Part shown: positions 23,478 through 29,938 of the stretch, piece by piece
Layout: each line of letters starts with the position of its first letter
Numbering within the stretch: the stretch's first letter is position 1
Assembly (NCBI GenBank): GCA_049301335.1
Contig: JBAQKV010000041.1
Location: forward strand, 1-29,938
Source: JANJWP01 sp049301335
GTDB taxonomy: Bacteria; Patescibacteriota; Gracilibacteria; BD1-5; UBA2023
Reading direction: 5' to 3'
Length of the DNA stretch: 29,938 nt
Translations under genes and position numbers: made by a program
Notes under the pieces: model-generated
Database searches by the model: none
What the model was told of the DNA's origin: nothing
The model's input: only the letters and a program-made list of their open reading frames with translations

Positions 23478-26400
23478 TTAGAACCCTACCGCACCCGGAG
23501 TAGCCGGTACGGTGGTTCCGCCCGGAACGCCACCCGGAGTCACGCCCGGAGTAGTGGTGTTGTTGTTCGGATTGTTCGGATTGTCCCCGCCCTTTCCTCC
23601 GCCGCCCACGCCCGTATTGAACGCGACGCCGGCAGCGACGTTGGTCGCGTTGGTTTCCTTGGTTCCCACGGTCGCGAGAAGGTCGGAAGTGACTTCCGGA
23701 ATCGTCGGTTCGCACGTGGTTTGTCCGTTCGGTCCGGTGACGCAGAGGCCGATGTTCTGGATGAGGTAGGTGTCGTTGAGACACTTCGCGAAGCGGGTGT
23801 AGGCGAGATCGCTCGTAAGTTTGATGTCCGGACGGAACGCGCCTTCGGCCTTCGAACCGTTGTTCAAGAGGAGCTTGCGGACGTCGTCGACCGAACCGAT
23901 TTCTGCGGCTCCGACCTTTTTCGCCTGTTCGTTGATGGTCGCGCGAAGCGATTCGAGGACGAAAGTCGGGATTTCCGAGACGAGCTGGCGGCGCATCGCG
24001 GCGCTTTCGAACTTGGTCGGTTCGACGTTGACCGCCTTGACGGTGCCGGCTACCGGAACGATCTCCTGGAAGCGCTTGTAGGACTTGCCGTCCGCGCCGA
24101 TCGCGACCTGGTGGAAGTTGACGAACCCGATCGCGTTCTTGATTTCACGGGTGTTGTTGTTGATGGAGTCGAGCTTGCCGAGTTCCTTGGAATATTCGGC
24201 ACGGGCCTTTCCGAGAGCGGCGAGCGCCTCCTTCTGGTCCTTTTCCTTTCCGAGGCCCGTCTTCGCGAGGAGGTTCTTGTCGAAGGTGCCTCCGAGGTTC
24301 CACGCGGAATCGACGTCGGCGAGCTTGAGGGCCTTCTGGGTACCCTTGTATCCGGTGCGTTCTACGAAGTCCTTGAACGCCTTCGCGTCGGTCTTGATGG
24401 CGTCGAAGTTGCGGATGCGCCAGTCGCCGGCGGTTTCCTGAAGGACCATGTTGAGAAGTTCGCGCTTGTCTGCGGCGGAATCCTTGGCATGGGCGGCGGC
24501 GAGAGCCGCGAGCGGCTTCTTGCCTTCGACCTTCACGTGGGAAAGGAGCTTGTACGCGCCTTCCGGATTTCCAGAAGCGTACGCTTTGGCGATGGCTTCC
24601 TGAAGGGCCGGAATGCCGGTGAGGCGTTCGCGGATATTGCGGCTCGAGATGCCCTTCATCGCGGTCGAAACTTCGTTGCGGAGCTTGTCGTTGGACGCGG
24701 CGACGTAGATGGATTCGGCACTCTTCGCACCGGCTTCGGCCGGAAGTCCGGCAGCGTCGAGCGGAACGTCGCTGACGACGAGGGTATTTACCGAGGTTTC
24801 GCCTTCCTTCATGGAATCCGAGACGAGTTCGAGGTGTTTGAAATAGAGCGGCTTCTTGCTCTTGATTACGCCGTTTTCGATCTTGAGGTCGGTACGGTTT
24901 TCGAGTTTGTAATTCTTCGCCGGGTCGATGGCGTATTCGTAGCCTTCCGGAGTCTGCTTGAGCGAGATTCCGTACTTGTCGAGACCGCCCTTTCCGAGAC
25001 GTACGGCGTCGAGGGCGGCGAGGGTTCCCACCTTGCCTTCGGTAACGCTCGCGGAAATCTTTTCCCCGTTGAGCTTCACGAACGCCTTCACGGGAACGAT
25101 TCCGAAGAGGAGCGCCACGCCGGCGCCTACGCCCTTGACTTCCCAACCGGCGTCAGAACGGACGAGACGGTCGGTGAGTTCGAGGAGGTACGCGTCGCGG
25201 ACGGCCTTGGATACGGCCTTGTCGCGTTCCGGATTCCCGGTGCGCATCGATTCGAACGCGCGGTTGAATTCCTTCGCGTCTTCGAGATTTTCCTTGGGCA
25301 CCTTGGTTTCGTCCATCTTTCCGGTAGCCGGATCGATGAGGGAATCGTAGGCCTTGGCCGCTTCTTTCACCTTTCCGATGATTTCGCGTTCGCGGTCGTT
25401 GAGGTTGGCATTCACTTCTACGGCGAGACCGAGAGCGAATCCGAAGAGCTTGAATGCCGGAGTGACGCGCACTTCGACATTCTGCTTCGAATCGGAAGTG
25501 GCCCAACCGAACTTGTCGGTCTTGCCTCCGGTTTTGATTTCTTCGCTCGCGATGCCCTTATGGGTCCTCCAGTCGAGGTAGACCGGACCGAGGATCGCGC
25601 CGAGGCCGATGGACTTGAGCGTATCGGTAATATCCTGGAAAGTGACGTTCCAACCCTTGCCTTCGCCCTTCTTTTCGAGCGCGTCGGCAACGTCGAACAT
25701 GCGCTTCACGAGTTCGCCTTCCTTGCCCATGAGGACGTGGAGGAGTCCGCCCGAAGAAGAAGTCTCTTTCAATTTCTGACCGACGGTACGTTCGTAGAGC
25801 GAAGAGATGGCGACGATACGGAGGGAGAGGTTCTCGACGAAATCGGCGCGGACCTTCTTGGATTCCTCTTCGTTCTTCACGTTGATCGGCGCTCCGGCGA
25901 GGCGGATGACGAGACGGTCGAAATCCTGTTCGTTTCCGACGATGCGCGGATCGGCGAGAAGCTTCTTGAGCTGGATGCGGCCGAAACCCGTAACGCGTTC
26001 CCCCTTCGCGTTCTGGAACAGGCTTTCGTCGGCGGTAAGGAATTCGCGCTTGGCGGCGAATCCGGAAAGGACTTCCTTGGTTTCTGCCTTCGGTGCGGCC
26101 GGCTTGGCGTCCTTGGTTACGACCACGGTTTCCGCTGCGGCGGTTGCGGGCTTCGCGGCCTTCGCGTCGGCGACCACTACGGTTTCGGCGCCCGGAGCCT
26201 TGTCGGCCTTCGGAGCGGAAACTTCCGCCTTCAAAGACTCGAGACGGGTCTTGAGTTCGGCGAAAAGTTCGTAGAAATCCTTCATCTCCCCATTGTAGAG
26301 GGCCTTGATTTCCTGTTCCTGGCTCGCCTTGAGTCCGTTGAGCGCGCCGAGGCGTTCGATGGAAGAGCGGAGTGCCGCGACCTTTTCGGGATTCGGGTTC

Positions 26401-26579
26401 TTTTCCGTGCGGAGTTCCGCGGCTGCGGAGCGGAGATTGTCCATGAGCTTCTCGGAGTAGTACCGGGAAGTCTTGCGGAGTTCTTCGAGGGTGACGCCGT
26501 TCTTGTCGGAGTCGAGGCGTTCAACGGCATCGAGAAGTTCGGATGCCTTGAAGTTGGATGCCTGGCTGGTTCCTGCCAT
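23478..26579 (-). CDS. Very large protein of unknown function (1033 aa)
   Basis: I do not recognise a family. Residues ~1-110 are helical and charged, with one EF-hand-like stretch (LDSDKNGVTLEEL, one residue short of a normal loop). A linker at ~115-175 repeats ETVVV and is rich in A, K and P. The centre (~175-820) mixes helical parts with glycine-rich, possibly beta-hairpin segments (LKSIGLGAILGPVYLDW and VTPAFKLFGFALGLAVEVNA). The C-terminal part contains a Cys pair near CLNDTYLIQNIGLC and ends in a Gly/Asn/Thr/Pro-rich tail. No signal peptide is visible, so location is unclear. ATG 26579 is preferred because the longer frame would start in the promoter at 26611-26639. No UGA codons in about 3.1 kb. 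Ends in UAA; no terminator is seen before the lipoprotein operon. Confidence 0.8.
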   Translation of the reverse strand: MAGTSQASNFKASELLDAVERLDSDKNGVTLEELRKTSRYYSEKLMDNLRSAAAELRTEKNPNPEKVAALRSSIERLGALNGLKASQEQEIKALYNGEMKDFYELFAELKTRLESLKAEVSAPKADKAPGAETVVVADAKAAKPATAAAETVVVTKDAKPAAPKAETKEVLSGFAAKREFLTADESLFQNAKGERVTGFGRIQLKKLLADPRIVGNEQDFDRLVIRLAGAPINVKNEEESKKVRADFVENLSLRIVAISSLYERTVGQKLKETSSSGGLLHVLMGKEGELVKRMFDVADALEKKGEGKGWNVTFQDITDTLKSIGLGAILGPVYLDWRTHKGIASEEIKTGGKTDKFGWATSDSKQNVEVRVTPAFKLFGFALGLAVEVNANLNDREREIIGKVKEAAKAYDSLIDPATGKMDETKVPKENLEDAKEFNRAFESMRTGNPERDKAVSKAVRDAYLLELTDRLVRSDAGWEVKGVGAGVALLFGIVPVKAFVKLNGEKISASVTEGKVGTLAALDAVRLGKGGLDKYGISLKQTPEGYEYAIDPAKNYKLENRTDLKIENGVIKSKKPLYFKHLELVSDSMKEGETSVNTLVVSDVPLDAAGLPAEAGAKSAESIYVAASNDKLRNEVSTAMKGISSRNIRERLTGIPALQEAIAKAYASGNPEGAYKLLSHVKVEGKKPLAALAAAHAKDSAADKRELLNMVLQETAGDWRIRNFDAIKTDAKAFKDFVERTGYKGTQKALKLADVDSAWNLGGTFDKNLLAKTGLGKEKDQKEALAALGKARAEYSKELGKLDSINNNTREIKNAIGFVNFHQVAIGADGKSYKRFQEIVPVAGTVKAVNVEPTKFESAAMRRQLVSEIPTFVLESLRATINEQAKKVGAAEIGSVDDVRKLLLNNGSKAEGAFRPDIKLTSDLAYTRFAKCLNDTYLIQNIGLCVTGPNGQTTCEPTIPEVTSDLLATVGTKETNATNVAAGVAFNTGVGGGGKGGDNPNNPNNNTTTPGVTPGGVPGGTTVPATPGAVGF

Positions 26580-26610
26580 GGGGGGAAGGGTTTTAAAACT
26601 ATTCCCTATG

Positions 26611-26639
26611 ACTTTACTACATGTTTTCCTATCGTGCAA
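26611..26639 (-). promoter_or_regulatory. Promoter of the 1033-aa gene
   Basis: TTGCAC (complement of 26634-26639) and TAAAGT (complement of 26611-26616), 17 bases apart; leader of about 25 bases. Confidence 0.6.
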
Positions 26640-26645
26640 AAAACC

Positions 26646-26673
26646 GAAAGCCGGCCCTTGCGGACCGGCTTTC
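26646..26673. terminator. Terminator of the 238-aa gene
   Basis: GAAAGCCGG pairs perfectly with CCGGCTTTC, with further pairing of CC/GG inside. It lies 21 bases after the UAA of the 238-aa gene. Confidence 0.75.
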
Positions 26674-26693
26674 TTTAGCGTATTTCTTGCGTA

Positions 26694-27410
26694 TTAGGCC
26701 TTCTTGCGGCGGAATGCCACGAGGGAAAGCGAGAGGAGAGCCGCGAGCGCGAGAAGGAGGAACGATTCCGGACCGGTCTTGACCGCGGTGGCCTTTACCG
26801 GGGTCGGTGCCGGCTTCGGTGCCGGAGCCGGAGCGGCTTCGGAAGCGAACGCGACGCATTCGTAGTGGAGCTGTACCGGACCGTCCTTTCCTGCGGCGGT
26901 AACGTCGTGGAAAGCTACCGGGAACTTGGCGAGACCTACGATTTCTCCGGCCTTCTTGTCGGTCTTTTCGAGCGAGTAGTTGGCGCCGAGGTCGGCTTCC
27001 ATCATGGTGACGGTCTTTCCCGGATCGAGGACGTATTCCTGCTTTCCGCTTCCGGTGAGGGAATCTACCCAGAGGACTTCGGAACCGTACTTCCAGAAGG
27101 TCGCCGGATCGGACGGGGTGGACTTCCAAGAAGTCGCGTCACCGCCGAGGTTGACGATTTCCGGGTAGACCTGTTCGTCCTTGTAGGCGATCTGTTCGGT
27201 AGCGTTCTTATTGGTCCAGGTGTCGTAGAGACCGGTGATCTTCTGTCCTACGGCGACCTTGCCTCCGTCGAAACACTGGTTGCAGTTGTTGGCGGCGAAA
27301 ATGGCCTGGGTGGAACATTCGACTTCCTTGTAATCGCCGGGGAGGGCGAAAGCCTGGGAAACCGTTACGAGAGTAAGCGCGGCGGCGAGGGTGAGGGACG
27401 TGGCCTTCAT
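26694..27410 (-). CDS. Secreted surface protein with C-terminal sorting-like tail (238 aa)
   Basis: A signal peptide (MKATSLTLAAALTLVTVSQAFA) precedes a ~165-residue exported domain rich in beta-strand-like sequence, with three cysteines at ~32-46 (ECSTQAIFAANNCNQC) and one near the end. A proline/alanine linker (~192-208) leads to KTGPESFLLLALAALL..FRRKKA: a TGPE motif, a membrane helix and a positively charged end, the layout of LPXTG-type and related cell-surface anchors common in CPR proteins. Whether a sortase cleaves it or the helix simply anchors it cannot be told; no sortase gene is present in the window. Ends in UAA. No UGA codons. Transcribed divergently from frr. The extracellular domain is not recognised. 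Confidence 0.82.
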   Translation of the reverse strand: MKATSLTLAAALTLVTVSQAFALPGDYKEVECSTQAIFAANNCNQCFDGGKVAVGQKITGLYDTWTNKNATEQIAYKDEQVYPEIVNLGGDATSWKSTPSDPATFWKYGSEVLWVDSLTGSGKQEYVLDPGKTVTMMEADLGANYSLEKTDKKAGEIVGLAKFPVAFHDVTAAGKDGPVQLHYECVAFASEAAPAPAPKPAPTPVKATAVKTGPESFLLLALAALLSLSLVAFRRKKA

Positions 27411-27446
27411 AACCGGATGCGGAAGGGATAAAACGGACTTGGGCGG

Positions 27447-27474
27447 ATATTACGCCCGCGTACGTGGAAGTCAA
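27447..27474 (-). promoter_or_regulatory. Promoter of the 238-aa surface protein gene
   Basis: TTGACT (complement of 27469-27474) and TAATAT (complement of 27447-27452), 16 bases apart, about 37 bases before the ATG at 27410. Confidence 0.7.
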
Positions 27475-27481
27475 AAATTTT

Positions 27482-27510
27482 TTGCCCGGGAACGGCTTCC
27501 CGTATATAAT
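27482..27510 (+). promoter_or_regulatory. Promoter of frr
   Basis: TTGCCC at 27482-27487 and a perfect TATAAT at 27505-27510, 17 bases apart. The leader to the ATG at 27539 is only about 22 bases and holds no Shine-Dalgarno. Confidence 0.75.
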
Positions 27511-27538
27511 CCCCGTGATTTTTATCCATCCTCGAAAT

Positions 27539-28078
27539 ATGCTCGAAAATCTCCACCACGACCTCGCGAAGGCCGAAGAACACCTCCACAACGAATTCAA
27601 CAAGCTCCAGGTCGGCCGCGCCAACCCGGCGATCGTCGAAGGAATCACCGTTCTCGCGTACGGCAGCCTCGGTCCGCTCCGCAACGTCGCTTCCATCGGC
27701 GTTCTCGACGCGCAGACCCTTTCCATCCAGCCGTACGACCGTTCGCTCATCAAGGACATCGACCGCGCCATCACCGACGCCAACCTCGGCCTCAATCCGC
27801 AGAACAACGGCGAAACCATCCTCATCCGCATTCCCACCCTCACCGAAGAACGCCGCCGCGACCTCGCCAAAATCGCGAAGAAGCTCGCCGACGAAGGCAA
27901 AGTGGCCGTCCGCAACATCCGCGCCGACTACCTCAAGAAGATCAAGGCGCAGGGCGACGACGTGTCCGAAGACATGGTAGCCCAGCAGGAAAAAGACCTC
28001 CAGAAGGCCGTCGACGCAGAATCGAAGAAGATCGACGAACTCCTCGCCAAGAAGGAAACCGACATCATGAAGGTTTAA
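27539..28078 (+). CDS. frr: Ribosome recycling factor (179 aa)
   Basis: Splits post-termination ribosomes together with EF-G. The whole protein matches RRF: long helices at both ends around a small beta domain, with KLQVGRANPAIVEGI, PYDRSLIKDIDRAI, NLGLNPQNNGETILIRIPTLTEERR and KIAKKLADEGKVAVRNIRAD, in the usual order. Length is normal for the family. ATG 27539 is fixed by the conserved start; the upstream open frame crosses the promoter. No UGA codons, as expected for a highly expressed translation gene. Ends in UAA. The next gene begins 15 bases downstream and may be cotranscribed. Confidence 0.97.
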   Translation: MLENLHHDLAKAEEHLHNEFNKLQVGRANPAIVEGITVLAYGSLGPLRNVASIGVLDAQTLSIQPYDRSLIKDIDRAITDANLGLNPQNNGETILIRIPTLTEERRRDLAKIAKKLADEGKVAVRNIRADYLKKIKAQGDDVSEDMVAQQEKDLQKAVDAESKKIDELLAKKETDIMKV

Positions 28079-28093
28079 TTCGCCACTTTTTCC

Positions 28094-28735
28094 ATGTACG
28101 CAGCAAAAATAAAAAACGCCGCCGTTTGGGCGCTCGCCTTCACCGGTTTCACCGTCGCGTTTTCCGGCGCGTACGGGGCGTGGAATTCGTCGATGTCTTC
28201 GACGTCTTCGGGTTCGCTGCTTTCGGCGGCGGGATGGAACGCGATCGTCGACAACGTCCTCGACTTGAAATCGAGGACGGATTCCCTTTCGGGAACGGTT
28301 TCCACGCTGCAGACGCAGGTCGTCAACGGAACTGCCGGAAAATACCATCTGGAAGCGACCAAGGCGACCGTGAACGCTACCGTTCCGGTCGACATGACCA
28401 TCGTGAGCGCCCTCTGCAAGGACGGCGACGGTTGCGATATCACCGTCGGGATGAAAGACTGGGACAACGCCCAAGTCGGCATGATCGCATCGCGCGGGCC
28501 ATATAAGTTCTACATGTCGAAAACGAGCAACGCGTGGCGGCTTTCGAGCGACGCCCAGGGAAATGACGGGAACGGAACGGTTGAACACATTCTCTCGCCT
28601 TGGGACTGTTACTTCACCGACGGCCAGTACGTGAGCGCGGCCGGATCCGATGCCGCAGTCGGATTCGGACTCATGAACTACAACTCCGCATACACCGACC
28701 CCGACATGGTCTGTACGCTCGACATCGACGATTAA
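28094..28735 (+). CDS. Secreted protein, member of the LSSAxWN family (213 aa)
   Basis: A signal peptide covers about residues 1-27 (KIKNAAVWALAFTGFTVAFSGAYG). Then comes SGSLLSAAGWNAIVDNVLDL, the motif shared with four other proteins in the window. A short helical stretch (DLKSRTDSLSGTVSTLQTQV, likely a trimeric or dimeric coiled coil) is followed by a ~140-residue beta-rich, Cys-poor domain ending in CTLDIDD, with a C in YCDxxxG-like contexts (four cysteines). No function is recognised; the layout (signal, short coil, terminal binding-type domain) resembles tail-fibre-like surface adhesins. It has no UGA, unlike the tandem paralogues at 11.8-13.7 kb. Starts 15 bases after frr. Confidence 0.78.
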   Translation: MYAAKIKNAAVWALAFTGFTVAFSGAYGAWNSSMSSTSSGSLLSAAGWNAIVDNVLDLKSRTDSLSGTVSTLQTQVVNGTAGKYHLEATKATVNATVPVDMTIVSALCKDGDGCDITVGMKDWDNAQVGMIASRGPYKFYMSKTSNAWRLSSDAQGNDGNGTVEHILSPWDCYFTDGQYVSAAGSDAAVGFGLMNYNSAYTDPDMVCTLDIDD

Positions 28736-28747
28736 CAACCGACATTT

Positions 28748-29938
28748 TTGCGCACGATTTCCGAATGAGACGGCTTTTCGGGATCGGGGAATCCGTTTTC
28801 CCGGTCCTTTTTGGTCGACGGGGAATTCGCTTCGGGAAAGAAAATCCTCCACGTTTTCGACGAACAGTCCTCGGCCCGGCATTTCGCCGAGACGCGCGGA
28901 TACGTTTCAGGATTGCGGATGCCAGGAGGTACGGACGTCGCTTCCGACGATTTCCGGCACCGGCATGAGGAGGAACGACGTCCGTACCTCCTGCAGGACG
29001 ATGCGGGCCTCTTCGACTTCGTTGCGGCGAAGGAGGGCGAATTCGTTTCGACCTACGGGATTTTCGACGCCAAACGGTTCTCGGCGTACTTTTTGAATAA
29101 GAAAACCTTCCGCGTTTCGGTGGGCGACAAGCTCGACGAGCGCGCGTTCGTTTCGAAACTCCTGACGTTCCTCTACGCGTTCCAAGAATATTCCGCGGAC
29201 CCGTGGACGTACCGCCGCGACGGCGACAACGTCACGGTGCGGACTTCCCGGGAACGCGTGATGGTCAGCTTTTTCGACGGCGAAGTGGACGGAATATCGA
29301 TGACCGGGCTCCTCGGCGGCAAACCGATTTCCATCCAGACCTTCGTATTCCCCGACCGCACGCCGGGAGAACGGCTCGTCGACGCTCCGGATAGCGTGAA
29401 CGCGGCCGTTGCCGAAGGGGCGGCAGCGTTTTTCCACGACCCCGATTTCGCGCGCCACTTCCCTGCGGTTCGGAAAGAACTCCCCGACGCGGCGGTGTTT
29501 TGGGGGATTCCCAAGGGCGACGCCACGGATTTGGGCATCCGCGACGCGGAAATCCATTCGGAAGAAGAGCTCCGAGCGATTCTTGGAAACCCCAACTGTT
29601 CGGTGAACGTCTTTTCGCGTCGCCCCGAAAGCGTGAAGGCGCTCGTGGATGCGGATTCCGACTTTCGGCCGAAGGCCTCCGCAGTCCGAGAAAATGCGTG
29701 AGAAAATCGAATAGCCCCGTCCGGACGAGGACCAGCCGAGGGCGGAACGTCGGAATCCGCGACCCGCGCTCGCATCGCGTATTTCGACCCGCCGAAAAGC
29801 GTCCGCCTCGGCAGCTTCGTCACGCAGGACGACGAAGGCCACCCGGAGTGGTTCCTCTCGGACGACGTGCTTTCCCCGCTCTTCGTCAAGGAACGCACCG
29901 GCAAATCGGTCGCCGACCGGATGGACCTCCTCCTGAAG
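28748..29938 (+). CDS. Mfd/UvrB-like protein, N-terminal part (truncated by window end)
   Basis: The frame is open to the window edge (397 codons) when the UGA codons at 28766-28768 and 29699-29701 are glycine. The start is uncertain; TTG at 28748 is proposed because the following residues, EGDGFSGSGNPFSRSF, resemble the conserved N-terminus of transcription-repair coupling factor, where GLSGS-type residues precede a strand such as KKILHVF. Later, FRVSVGDKLDERAFVSKLL and VMVSFFDGEVDGISM resemble the UvrB-homology domain of Mfd. The helicase motifs and RNA-polymerase-binding domain would lie beyond the window, so the call is tentative. TTG at 28811 is an alternative start. It follows the secreted-protein gene closely and may be translated from the same transcript. 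Confidence 0.55.

Noticed and set aside
26474..26520. Calcium-binding EF-hand in the 1033-aa protein
   Set aside because: LDSDKNGVTLEEL resembles an EF-hand loop but is one residue short and unpaired, so binding is not supported.
1..29938. tRNA genes
   Set aside because: No intergenic stretch shows a T-arm and D-arm at correct spacing with a closing acceptor stem. In particular the expected tRNA-Gly with UCA anticodon is not in this window.
1..29938. CRISPR arrays, insertion sequences or prophage genes
   Set aside because: No regularly spaced repeats, transposase or integrase motifs were seen. Tail-fibre-like sequence occurs only as domains of secreted proteins without neighbouring phage genes.

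Overview
Every long gene in this window makes sense only if UGA is read as glycine (genetic code 25) with UAA and UAG as the stops. This is clearest in the VirB4-type ATPase, where an in-frame UGA supplies a glycine of the Walker A loop, and in the CHASE2 adenylate cyclase, where three UGAs interrupt one continuous protein. Code 25 is known from the candidate phyla Gracilibacteria (BD1-5) and Absconditabacteria (SR1), so the window most likely comes from such an ultra-small Patescibacteria/CPR genome. The DNA is noticeably GC-rich for that group. All coordinates below use code 25, which merges many fragments that a standard-code caller would split.

Layout. 1-2000: a small unrecognised basic protein, a divergent 61-aa protein with a strong Shine-Dalgarno, and a CBS-pair protein. 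2000-2450: no convincing protein gene, but a good minus-strand promoter feeds a hairpin-rich segment (candidate structured RNA). 2509-5922 (minus): FecR-domain membrane protein followed by a CHASE2-adenylate cyclase, a probable cAMP signalling operon with a 20-bp perfect palindrome just upstream. 6013-7052: a DivIC/FtsB-like membrane protein and the first member of a secreted-protein family. 7119-7583 (minus): ssb. 7786-11048: a membrane SpoIIE/RsbU-type phosphatase followed by a VirB4/TraC-like ATPase. 11163-11747: a small alpha/beta hydrolase. 11825-13742: three tandem, UGA-dense, cysteine-rich secreted proteins sharing an N-terminal cassette. 13794-14987 (minus): M23 peptidase. 14988-15882: no convincing gene, with a second candidate structured RNA ending in a terminator. 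15883-16974 (minus): SpoT-like HD hydrolase. 17175-20305: MtaB/MiaB-type methylthiotransferase, a 46-aa membrane peptide, thioredoxin and an isoprenylcysteine-methyltransferase-like membrane enzyme. 20525-27410 (minus): a block of envelope or large unrecognised proteins (Cys-rich 898-aa secreted protein, 56-aa lipoprotein, 1033-aa protein, and a 238-aa protein with a C-terminal sorting-like tail). 27539-29938: frr, a fifth member of the secreted family, and the start of an Mfd/UvrB-like protein cut by the window edge.

How it fits together. The window mixes information-processing genes (ssb, frr, tRNA methylthiotransferase, probable mfd) and signalling genes (cAMP, PPM phosphatase, alarmone-type HD) with a large investment in secreted and surface proteins, as expected for an episymbiont that lives attached to other cells. 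Promoters resemble sigma-70 consensus (TTGACA/TATAAT). Shine-Dalgarno sequences are mostly weak or absent, and several promoters place the start of transcription on or next to the start codon, suggesting leaderless mRNAs. Most genes end in compact GC-rich hairpins flanked by A and T tracts, often shared by convergent genes.
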